The notes below the pieces were generated by a model that did not search any database, was not told the DNA's origin, and worked only from the letters and a program-made list of their open reading frames with translations. This document shows positions 1 to 5,538 of a DNA stretch of 8,126 bases, one piece after another (position 1 is the stretch's first letter; every line of letters begins with the position of its first letter). Location: assembly GCA_012841005.1 (NCBI GenBank), contig DUVO01000144.1, positions 1 to 8,126 on the forward strand, read 5' to 3'. This DNA comes from Bacillota bacterium (GTDB lineage: Bacteria > Bacillota > DTU030). A program made the position numbers and the translations under genes.

Positions 1-353
1 AATACCACCAGGGCTTCTCCCAGGGCGTGGATGGGAGCGGTAGCCAGCAGCACCAATTGATAAGAGCGACCTTGCTTCAGCATCAGGGCCCCGACAACCC
101 CAAAGAGCATGTGCACCGCCGCCCGGGCAGCGATCACCGGCCCTGAAATCAGCAGGAACCCCAACGCCGAACCCGCCCCCACGAAAAGGGCCACAAGGGG
201 GTTAACAAGCATAGCAACCATGACCGGTACATGGGAAGCCAGGGTAGCCGAGAAAGGCGGAATCAAAACCCTGAGATAGGTGCCGAAGGCAATAGGGATA
301 AGAAGGGAAAAGGCAATAAGTAAGGCCCCGTAAACAAGATCCCTGGTCCTCAA
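1..353 (-). CDS. ECF-type niacin transporter S component (NiaX/NiaY-like), partial
   Basis: This is a 117-codon N-terminal fragment; the gene runs off the left edge of the window. It starts at a TTG (353-351) placed 7 bases after the purine-rich AAGGAAGG, and no ATG is available nearby. The protein is very hydrophobic, with about four membrane segments in what is visible, a basic start (LRTRDLVYGALL) and motifs such as PPFSATLASHVPVM and ALMLKQGR that resemble vitamin-type ECF S components. Such proteins bind a vitamin in the membrane and work with a shared energising module (EcfA/A'/T), which is not in this window. The assignment to niacin rests mainly on context: the gene follows niaR, and a promoter carrying a GACA/TGTC palindrome lies directly upstream. 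NiaR regulons of Firmicutes and Thermotogales are known to include niacin transporters. The S-component family is fairly secure, the substrate less so. Confidence 0.72.
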   Translation of the reverse strand, partial: MRTRDLVYGALLIAFSLLIPIAFGTYLRVLIPPFSATLASHVPVMVAMLVNPLVALFVGAGSALGFLLISGPVIAARAAVHMLFGVVGALMLKQGRSYQLVLLATAPIHALGEALVV

Positions 354-385
354 TTCTTTGACCTTCCTTCGTTTTACTTTATCTA

Positions 386-414
386 ATTATATGTCCTGAC
401 AGGTGTCTTGTCAA
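386..414 (-). promoter_or_regulatory. Promoter with putative NiaR operator in its spacer
   Basis: Read on the minus strand there is TTGACA (414-409), a 17-base spacer and TATAAT (391-386), a perfect SigA promoter directed at the transporter gene. The spacer contains GACACCTGTC (407-398), an inverted pair of GACA/TGTC half-sites, and a further overlapping TGTC/GACA pair reaches 392. A repressor bound here would cover the space between -35 and -10. NiaR is the obvious candidate because its gene ends only 8 bases upstream of the -35 box. The promoter is read directly; the NiaR link is inferred. Confidence 0.75.
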
Positions 415-421
415 CCGGTGT

Positions 422-943
422 TCATTCCCCTTCTCCCAGGAGGAACCCCAGGTCACGGAGCCTGCCTTCGACCTTGGGAAACAATGCCGGGGCATCGGCC
501 TCAATGGTATGGAGGTGAACCCCGCCGGTCAGGGTCGATAACAGCATGGCTTCCTGGTTTTTATAACGCTCGATAAATTCCTCTACGTCGGCCTCGGTTT
601 GCAATAATAATAGTCCTCTGATTTCTCCATACAGGGGGTGTTCTACAATCACGTCCACAACCCGGCAGCCCCCCTGAACAATAGCAAGTAATTCGGCCCG
701 GGTCTCTTCAGGAGTATGGCAACAGGCAATCCGGCGGGTAACTGTAGACCTGTTCCGGGCTTGTACAAAAATATACCCCTGGGCGGTAGCCACAATATCT
801 AAACCCCGGGCGCGGAGAAGGGCAATATCCTGCACAATCACTTGCCTGCTCACGCCAAAATGCCGGGCTAAGTAGCTGCCCGTCACAGGTTTTTTGCTCT
901 TGGCCAACAGGGATAGTATTTCTTCCCGGCGTTGACTGCCCAT
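422..943 (-). CDS. niaR: NiaR (YrxA-type) transcriptional repressor of niacin/NAD metabolism
   Basis: This 173-residue protein has an N-terminal winged helix-turn-helix (about residues 5-60, with LARHFGVSRQVIVQDIALLR as the recognition region) followed by a 3H domain (about 70-170). H76, E84, H143 and H145 have the same spacing as the metal ligands H79/E87/H146/H148 that I recall for the Thermotoga maritima homologue TM1602. NiaR proteins repress NAD de novo synthesis or niacin uptake genes with nicotinic acid as co-repressor. The ATG at 943 sits 8 bases after a GGGGGG ribosome binding site (957-952); nearby ATGs at 950 and 947 are in another frame. A transporter gene with its own promoter follows, so NiaR probably controls it. 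No GACA/TGTC palindrome was found upstream of niaR itself, so autoregulation is not supported. Length is normal for the family. Confidence 0.93.
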   Translation of the reverse strand: MGSQRREEILSLLAKSKKPVTGSYLARHFGVSRQVIVQDIALLRARGLDIVATAQGYIFVQARNRSTVTRRIACCHTPEETRAELLAIVQGGCRVVDVIVEHPLYGEIRGLLLLQTEADVEEFIERYKNQEAMLLSTLTGGVHLHTIEADAPALFPKVEGRLRDLGFLLGEGE

Positions 944-1272
944 GCATCATTCCCCCCAATGGTTAAAAATTCTATCTAATATGAGTTTCCGCACCAGCCA
1001 ACAACATAAAATCCTCTAGGATTGTAAGAAAACCAGACGGCTCCCTTGTACCACCGGATGACGGGAAACTAAAGCGTTCTAACGTGATTACTACTTTCCC
1101 AAAACTCTGTTTTTATGATTCCGAACACTACAGGGCGTTCCCTACCCATCACACTTCTCGTAGGGGCAACTTTCTGCCGCCCGTTTTATGGCAACAGGCT
1201 GCTGCAGGTCGCCCCCCCTTTTTGCCGAACGACGGATCGACAGATCCCGCATAACAAGGGATGCACCCACCA
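944..1272. other. Gene-free stretch upstream of niaR
   Basis: No convincing gene is present on either strand. The only long open frame on the plus strand (from about 973 to 1240) has no usable start or ribosome binding site and resembles no family I know. Local structure is present: AATCCT-CT-AGGATT near 1010-1023, GGATC-GACA-GATCC at 1233-1246, and CCCTAC...GTAGGG near 1140-1166. The niaR promoter presumably lies in the part closest to niaR; a weak candidate is TTGTTG, 17 bases, TATTAG around 980-1005 on the minus strand. No riboswitch class was recognised, and no terminator with a T-tract was seen for the gene ending at 1273. Confidence 0.4.
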
Positions 1273-2463
1273 CTACCACTGGAGCAAGCGCCGCTCGCCT
1301 TCCAGCTGTCTTATCTCAGTAACATCCTGGACTAATTCCAAGACGCCCTTGTAGGTGCCCTTTTGGTCTCGTACGGCAAAATAGCGGATATAAATAAACC
1401 GACCCCCCGTTTCCAGCCAGAAATCGGCCATGTCTTTCTTACCCTCTTTAAAGGCAGTAATGATTCTATTTACCACATCGACACTGGCCGACGGGTGACA
1501 ATTCTGTATAATCCCCGGGCTGCGAGGGAAGATCCTCTCCTTCCCCTGGGAGTAATAACGGACCTTATCATTTTCATCGACAAAGGAGATATCCAGGGGC
1601 AGGTGGGTTAAGAGGAGGTTGAGCTGTCCCGGGGTCAAGACACCGGTGTCCAGCTTAAGCTGCTCCTTTCCTTCCTCGCTCCCCGCACCCTTTTCAGGTC
1701 CGCCATCACCTCTGCCGAGGGCTGCCAGCCTTCTCCCGGGGTTACCAGGGCATAGCCGATGCTCAATTCCCTTCCTTTATTTCGGCCCATTCCCTTTCGG
1801 AGAGGGTTTCCAAGGCCATGGGGAATAAGATTTTTTCTTCTTTGTAGAACATATCAGACATGGCCTCAACCAGCAGCTTGCCCTCAGCCACTACCCCATC
1901 CTTGTCCCTGGCAGTCAGGGCATTGTGCACCTTTTTGAAGAGGGCTCTGATATCATCATGGGTTGCCCACATGACCTTGGGCGGTCCAGTGATGCCATGC
2001 TTCTCCAAATAGGGAAAGAACTGTAATTCTTTCCGCAGGTAATGGTTTTCTACCTCCTGGAGCCTTTTTAGTGTCCATTCCAGCTTCCCCCACTCCACCT
2101 CCTTCTCCCCTTCCAGAGCGGACAGGAGAACCTCCATCTCGGCCACGACCTGCCGCAGGGCATCGTTTTCCAGGCGGAAGGTATGTACAGGATGGCCGGG
2201 CATAGAGGCGGGTTCGACCCTCTGATCGAGAGCGTCTTTGAAAACGGCCACATGCACGTCACACAATCGTTTTACCTCTTCATCGGGCATACCTTCCTTT
2301 ATCAACTGCTCTTCCATTTCGGCAATTTCACTAGGATTAACGTCCCGGAGCAAACTGGCAAACCTTTCTTTCAGTTCCCCGGGATCCCCCCGGCATGGAG
2401 AACCTTGATAATCCCTTTTAGGAGTTCCATCCTCTTTTCCCTTCCCGTTATCAGTTCCGACAT
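1273..2463 (-). pseudogene. DUF438-hemerythrin-PAS protein, broken by three frameshifts
   Basis: Pieces of one well-known family occur in order in shifting frames. The start is ATG 2463 after GGGGG, giving MSELITGREKRMELLKGIIK. At a G6 run (2391-2386) the frame must lose register to continue as GELKERFASLLRDVNPSEI and the hemerythrin domain. That domain keeps its expected His/Glu motifs: HPVHTF, HYLRKELQFFPYLEKHG, THDDIR and EEKILFP. This frame stops at TGA (1765-1763), but the family linker SIGYALVTPGEGW continues immediately in another frame. Near AAAAGGG (1694-1688) it shifts again to KLDTGVLTPGQLNLLL and a C-terminal PAS domain (LPLDISFVDEND, FIYIRYFAVRD) ending at TAG 1273. All three shifts are of the same -1 type. 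Intact relatives are about 400 residues and are presumed cytoplasmic di-iron/PAS sensors of O2, NO or redox state. Real decay is favoured because flanking genes are intact, but homopolymer sequencing errors are possible. Confidence 0.8.
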
Positions 2464-2900
2464 GTATAATACCCCCTTTTCTTTTCCGGTAGATTTTCGG
2501 AAACTCCCAGTCCCCAAGTATAAACGGTTCCACTCCATCACCTCGGTAGTACCCCTGGGGGGAGCTGCGGCCCCTTCCGGCCGTGACAATACTTATCCTG
2601 GGGGATTCTGTCCCGGTCACAGCTTTTCCTTTGCCTTCGGCTCCGGACAAGTCCTCCCCGCCTGCCCTCTCTTGCCTGCGCCTCTCCAAGGGTTGTGGGG
2701 TGTTACCAGACCTTTACTTCCCGGGAATCTACTTCCGTGTCTAGTATATACGGCCGAATTAATCATCATTCACTATGAAGGAGTACAATACTAAACTATA
2801 CCATCCCTTTTAGGCATCCTTCCTTTTGCCGGTAATCGAAGTAAGGCAACCGGGTCAACCAAACACAATATACCCAAATATACCCAAAAACCCAGATGAG
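2464..2900. other. Gene-free, GC-rich region; possible structured leader RNA
   Basis: No gene was found here. An open frame continues upstream from the hemerythrin piece to about 2710, but it bypasses the family start at 2463 and its sequence is low-complexity and arginine/glycine-rich, so I do not call it coding. On the minus strand the 2500-2710 part is purine- and G-rich and can fold: GCTGTGAC (2623-2616) pairs with GTCACGGC (2587-2580), with a smaller GGGA/TCCC stem inside. The 2710-2900 part is more AT-rich and may hold the promoter of the hemerythrin gene, but I found no clear -35/-10 pair. No known riboswitch consensus could be matched by eye. Confidence 0.4.
2868..2887. repeat. Two tandem copies of a 10-bp repeat
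   Basis: ATATACCCAA occurs twice head to tail, followed by a partial copy (AAACCCA). The 10-bp period equals one helical turn, which would suit a dimeric regulator, but this may be chance. It lies between the terminator of the RlpA-domain gene and the leader of the broken hemerythrin gene. Confidence 0.5.
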
Positions 2901-2933
2901 AAAAGGGAAGCAGTTTTAATTTCCCTGCTTCCC
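2901..2933 (-). terminator. Rho-independent terminator overlapping a stop codon
   Basis: On the minus strand GGGAAGCAG (2933-2925) and CTGCTTCCC (2913-2905) form a perfect 9-bp stem with an 11-base loop, followed by TTTT (2904-2901). The upstream arm is made from the last sense codons (Gly-Lys-Gln) of the RlpA-domain gene, and its TAA stop lies in the loop. The T-tract is short but the stem is strong. Confidence 0.82.
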
Positions 2934-3896
2934 CATCACGTTTACTATCACCTCGGCCACGCCATAGGGCCTTAACCCGATGGCATCGGCCGTCCCCCGG
3001 GAGAGATCTATTATCCGGCCGGGCACGTGGGGTCCCCGGTCATTGATTCGAACCACTGCTTCCTTCCCCGTGGGGGGAAAGTGCACCTTGACATAGGTAC
3101 CAAAGGGCAACTCGGGATGGGCTGCCGTCAGTTCATCCTGTTTAAATACCTCGCCGCTGGCCGTACGCCGGCCCTGGAATTCAGAACCGTACCAGGACGC
3201 CATTCCCCTTTCTTCATAAACCACTGTCACTTCATCCTTCATGGCGGCAAAGACCTTCTCATCTATTCCGGGTACCTGAAGCAAATCCTCAATTTTCCAA
3301 AATGGCCCATTTAGTTCCCGGTACTCTGCTATAGCCTGGGCTAGCCTCTCATCCACCCCTGTCACTTCTTGCAATTTTTGGGGAGATGCTGAATTTATAC
3401 TGATTTTTTCCCCGGACGGTTTTTCCTCCGTCCCTACAGCAGATTCGCCAGGAAAGAATACCGACAAATCCCCCGGGGATGCAGTGTCCCAGAAAACCGT
3501 CCTGGAAGCACCATCCCAGGCCAGGTCACCGCCCAAAGATTCGGCAATTAGGCGAATGGGAACATAAGTGCACCCGGCAATAACCTTTACCGGGACATCA
3601 AGCTCCCTTTCCTCACCATTCACAATTGGTTCGGTGCTGTCCAGGGGAATGATCAGCTCAAAATCTCCCCAGCGGCCAATTACCTCCCGCTCTTTACCAT
3701 CCCAGATAACTTCACCACCCAAAGCTTCCAAAAAGGACCTTACGGGTGCGAGGACACGCCCTTCTTCAACAAGGGCGGGTGGTTCCAGGTCAAGTTCTTC
3801 GCCATCCAGTATTACTTTCACCTCTTCCGAGCAGGCCTGAACCGGAACGGAAAGCATGAGAATTATGAGCAGCACATGAAGCAAAATCCTGGCCAT
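2916..3896 (-). CDS. Exported stalk-HhH-RlpA (double-psi beta-barrel) three-domain protein
   Basis: This 326-residue protein has a signal peptide (about 1-21, ending VPVQA). A stalk domain of the copper-amine-oxidase N1 type follows (about 28-136), with the repeated features RVLAPVRSFLEALGG...WDG and TYVPIRLIAESLGG...WDG. Next is a ComEA-like helix-hairpin-helix (about 165-224, INSASPQKLQEVTGVDE and LLQVPGI). The C-terminus is an RlpA-type barrel (about 230-321, GMASWYGSEFQGRRTASGE, LTAAH, VRINDRGPH). E249, H260 and D286 have the same spacing as the residues I recall as the active site of Pseudomonas RlpA (E120, H131, D157), so peptidoglycan cleavage is plausible. The protein should act in the cell wall outside the membrane. 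The ATG at 3896 follows AAAGGAGGAGGA, a strong ribosome binding site. It is transcribed alone: terminators lie on both sides. The role of the HhH domain outside the cell is unknown; it could bind DNA as in ComEA or only serve as a spacer. Confidence 0.88.
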   Translation of the reverse strand: MARILLHVLLIILMLSVPVQACSEEVKVILDGEELDLEPPALVEEGRVLAPVRSFLEALGGEVIWDGKEREVIGRWGDFELIIPLDSTEPIVNGEERELDVPVKVIAGCTYVPIRLIAESLGGDLAWDGASRTVFWDTASPGDLSVFFPGESAVGTEEKPSGEKISINSASPQKLQEVTGVDERLAQAIAEYRELNGPFWKIEDLLQVPGIDEKVFAAMKDEVTVVYEERGMASWYGSEFQGRRTASGEVFKQDELTAAHPELPFGTYVKVHFPPTGKEAVVRINDRGPHVPGRIIDLSRGTADAIGLRPYGVAEVIVNVMGKQGN

Positions 3897-3998
3897 ACTC
3901 TCCTCCTCCTTTAGCGGCGCCCCAATAAGGGCAAGACCGGGTTTTTTTATGCGCCCAGGGCAGGTATGGCATCGTTACAAAGGCCGATGAAGTACACT

Positions 3999-4004
3999 AT
4001 TCTA
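3999..4004 (-). promoter_or_regulatory. Weak candidate -10 box for the RlpA-domain gene
   Basis: On the minus strand TGTGTAGAAT contains an extended -10 (TGN-TAGAAT) just after the T-tract of the terminator at 4015-4050. No good -35 is found at the right distance. It is about 100 bases upstream of the start codon at 3896. Offered only because the gene needs a promoter between that terminator and its start. Confidence 0.25.
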
Positions 4005-4014
4005 CACAAAAGGG

Positions 4015-4050
4015 AAAAAACCTGCTTGCTTATGGTAAAAGCCTCGCAGG
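4015..4050 (-). terminator. Second rho-independent terminator or leader attenuator
   Basis: On the minus strand CCTGC (4050-4046) pairs with GCAGG (4025-4021), with an inner GCTT/AAGC helix and a small loop, followed by TTTTTT (4020-4015). It follows the stronger terminator at 4111-4136 by about 60 bases. It may be a back-up for the SIMPL gene, or an attenuator in front of the RlpA-domain gene if a promoter lies between the two hairpins. Confidence 0.65.
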
Positions 4051-4110
4051 CCTGATTTTGAATACTACGAAGATCCTGTTTTTCTCTCAACACCAGCGGG
4101 TACGTTCCAT

Positions 4111-4136
4111 AAAAAAAAGCAGGCCGGTTAGCCTGC
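4111..4136 (-). terminator. Rho-independent terminator of the SIMPL gene
   Basis: On the minus strand GCAGGC (4136-4131), loop TAACCG, and GCCTGC (4124-4119) are followed by eight T residues (4118-4111). It is placed 25 bases after the stop codon at 4161, a standard terminator for the gene upstream. Confidence 0.93.
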
Positions 4137-4160
4137 AAGAAATATGAAGGTTGTGACCCT

Positions 4161-4886
4161 TTAATTGTAACTGAAGGTCACCTGAACCCTGGTGGTGAGC
4201 TGGATTTGACCGGGTTCGATGGGTGTGACGGCACCGGCCATATCGGCGGCGGCAGCCTTTTCCAACCGCAGGGGTTCAAAACCGGCGCTGCCGCTTTCTT
4301 CAATAGCTATGATCCCGGTGATACTGCCCCCCGCAGATCCGGCCAGGACTTCCGCCTTGGTGCGGGCATGTTTTACCGCCAGGGCCAATGCTTCCCTTTC
4401 GAGCTTTTCCGTATCCCGAATACTGAAGGAAATTCCCGACACTACATTGGCCCCCGCCGTTACCGTACTGTCAATTAGTTTGCCCAGGTTTTCCAGATCG
4501 GTGGTTTCGACCCGGACACTGTTGCTGACCCGGTACCCCACCAAGCGGCGTGCTTCCCAGTTCCCTTCCCGGACATATTCGTAGTTGGGATAGAGACTAA
4601 AACCGGAAGTACGAATTGCAGCTTCAGGGATGCCCTGCCCTTTTAGGGCATTGAGGACCTGATTCATTTTGGCAGCATTGGCCCGCAGTGCTTCCTGGGC
4701 GGTAGCTGCCTCTGTGTCAACACCAAAGGTAACATTGGCTTGATCTGGTGCTGCAGAAACCTGGGCCTCACCGTAGGTGGTAATAGTCCTGGCTGCCTCA
4801 GCGGCCTGAGCCTGCACGGGAACCACTATTGCAACTGCCACCAAGAGGATTAACACAAACCCGATCTTACTTAATTTTTGCCTCAA
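4161..4886 (-). CDS. Exported SIMPL-domain (DUF541, YggE-like) protein
   Basis: This 241-residue protein has a clear signal peptide (about 1-28: basic MRQKLSK, hydrophobic core, then VPVQAQA) and one SIMPL domain covering the rest. Typical family features are TITTYGEAQVSAAPDQANVTFGV at the start, IPEAAIRTSGFSLYPNYEY in the middle, GYRVSNSVRV, and the ending TTRVQVTFSYN. The molecular function of SIMPL proteins is not settled; E. coli YggE has been linked to oxidative-stress tolerance, and related proteins form oligomers. The start is TTG 4886, with AGGGAGGG (4900-4893) 6 bases upstream; no closer ATG exists. It lies 166 bases after csoR with no terminator seen between them, so read-through from the copper operon is possible. 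A strong terminator follows. The family is certain, the role is not. Confidence 0.92.
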   Translation of the reverse strand: MRQKLSKIGFVLILLVAVAIVVPVQAQAAEAARTITTYGEAQVSAAPDQANVTFGVDTEAATAQEALRANAAKMNQVLNALKGQGIPEAAIRTSGFSLYPNYEYVREGNWEARRLVGYRVSNSVRVETTDLENLGKLIDSTVTAGANVVSGISFSIRDTEKLEREALALAVKHARTKAEVLAGSAGGSITGIIAIEESGSAGFEPLRLEKAAAADMAGAVTPIEPGQIQLTTRVQVTFSYN

Positions 4887-4929
4887 CTGTATCCCTCCCT
4901 AAAATTGTAAAGTTTGTTAGTATAGACGC

Positions 4930-5044
4930 CGATTAGGGGAAAAAGTTTCTAAATTACCCGGATTTATAGGAGGGATACCCTTTCGCATGATTTAAATTGC
5001 CTTTGCGGATATTCACTGCCGCTGGATGTTAATCCCCCTAATCG
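4930..5044. repeat. Widely spaced 10-bp inverted repeat between csoR and the SIMPL gene
   Basis: CGATTAGGGG at 4930-4939 recurs in inverted form (CCCCTAATCG) at 5035-5044, 95 bases apart, and the flanks are partly alike. The pair frames the csoR-SIMPL intergenic region. The space between holds no gene, no T-tract terminator and only a poor promoter candidate (TATACT at 4924-4919, minus strand). Confidence 0.45.
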
Positions 5045-5052
5045 CCAGTTGT

Positions 5053-5322
5053 TCAGGCAAGTTTATCTATTATCTTGATTATCTCAGCAATTTTCTGCTC
5101 CTTGGCCTCCTGGTCACCGGAAGTAAAGGCCTCCATTACACAGTGTTTCAAATGGGCATCCAGGACTTCTTTATTGATGTTTTTCAAAATCCCCATGGAG
5201 GCCAGGAGCTGATTGGAGATGTCGATACAATAGCGGTTCTCTTCCACCATTTTAATAAGCCCCGCAATCTGTCCCTGCACGGTCCGCAGTTTTTTTAATA
5301 TAAGCTCCCTATCTGCCCTCAT
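5053..5322 (-). CDS. csoR: CsoR-family copper-sensing transcriptional repressor
   Basis: This 89-residue all-helical protein begins with the conserved LKKLRTVQGQIAGLIKMVEENRYCIDI segment of the CsoR/RcnR family. C32, H57 and C61 reproduce the Cys-His-Cys Cu(I) ligand set, with the same spacing as C36/H61/C65 of Mycobacterium tuberculosis CsoR, which argues for copper rather than nickel, formaldehyde or sulfide sensing. Cu(I) binding releases the repressor from DNA. The ATG at 5322 comes 3 bases after the copA stop, and its ribosome binding site (GAGAAGG) lies inside the last copA codons, so translation is probably coupled. Being last in the operon it would set up negative feedback through the palindrome at 7932-7946. 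Length is normal for the family. Confidence 0.95.
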   Translation of the reverse strand: MRADRELILKKLRTVQGQIAGLIKMVEENRYCIDISNQLLASMGILKNINKEVLDAHLKHCVMEAFTSGDQEAKEQKIAEIIKIIDKLA

Positions 5323-5325
5323 CTT

Positions 5326-5538
5326 TTATGCCTTCTCTATAGCGACCACTTCATAACCTGCTTCTTCTACCACCTGTTTCAATATTTCATCGGACACATC
5401 CTTTGCCAGTGTAACCCGGGCAGAATTCTCCGCTAAATCTACCTCGGCCTGAACACCCTCCAGGGCGTTCAATACCTTTTCCACGCGCATCTTACAATGG
5501 TTACAGGACATCCCCTCAATTTTTATTACCTTTTCCAT
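5326..5538 (-). CDS. copZ: CopZ-like copper chaperone from an internal start (alternative product)
   Basis: The last 70 codons of the copA frame encode a complete CopZ-like heavy-metal-associated domain, starting with [15 protein letters not shown]. The metal site is M-x-C-x-x-C (MSCNHC), and the sequence ends with the usual [14 protein letters not shown] strand. Five bases upstream of its ATG is GGAGGGG (5550-5544), a better ribosome binding site than the one in front of copA. CopZ carries Cu(I) in the cytosol to CopA and can deliver copper to CsoR. In most Firmicutes it is a separate gene next to copA; here no stop codon separates the two. Independent translation is an inference from the internal start signal; the domain itself is plain. 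Confidence 0.7.
   Translation of the reverse strand: MEKVIKIEGMSCNHCKMRVEKVLNALEGVQAEVDLAENSARVTLAKDVSDEILKQVVEEAGYEVVAIEKA

Noticed and set aside
960..1060. Group II intron domain V (GAGCCGTCTGG on the minus strand)
   Set aside because: The pairing 3' strand and catalytic bulge are absent, and no maturase or other intron domain is nearby.
970..1240. Open frame on the plus strand (…KPDGSLVPPDDGKLKRSN…)
   Set aside because: It lacks a usable start codon near its beginning, has no ribosome binding site and resembles no known protein.
1273..1638. A separate PAS-domain gene starting at TTG 1638
   Set aside because: No ribosome binding site lies at the proper distance, and family-specific sequence (KLDTGVLTPGQ) continues upstream of the TTG in the same frame. 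It is the C-terminus of the broken hemerythrin gene.
1763..2689. A single 308-codon gene starting at 2689
   Set aside because: Its first ~100 codons are arginine/glycine-rich and match no family, while the true family start (MSELITGREKR) is found in another frame at 2463 with a ribosome binding site. The frame is open upstream by chance.
2600..2700. Glycine riboswitch resemblance on the minus strand (GGAGAG, CCGAAGGCAAAGG)
   Set aside because: The matching CTCTC arm and the conserved TCTCAGGCAAAAGGAC segment are missing, and the following gene has no link to glycine.
3830..3896. Lipoprotein signal in the RlpA-domain protein (VQAC)
   Set aside because: The residues before Cys (V-Q-A) fit a lipobox poorly; cleavage by signal peptidase I after VQA is at least as likely.
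3911..3960. Plus-strand terminator (T7 at 3941-3947)
   Set aside because: No stem ends directly before the T-tract; the nearest GCCC/GGGC pair is 9 bases away, and no plus-strand gene precedes it.
3947..4138. 63-codon open frame on the minus strand
   Set aside because: It runs through both terminator hairpins and their T-tracts, starts at a TTG in the stem of one, and has no ribosome binding site.
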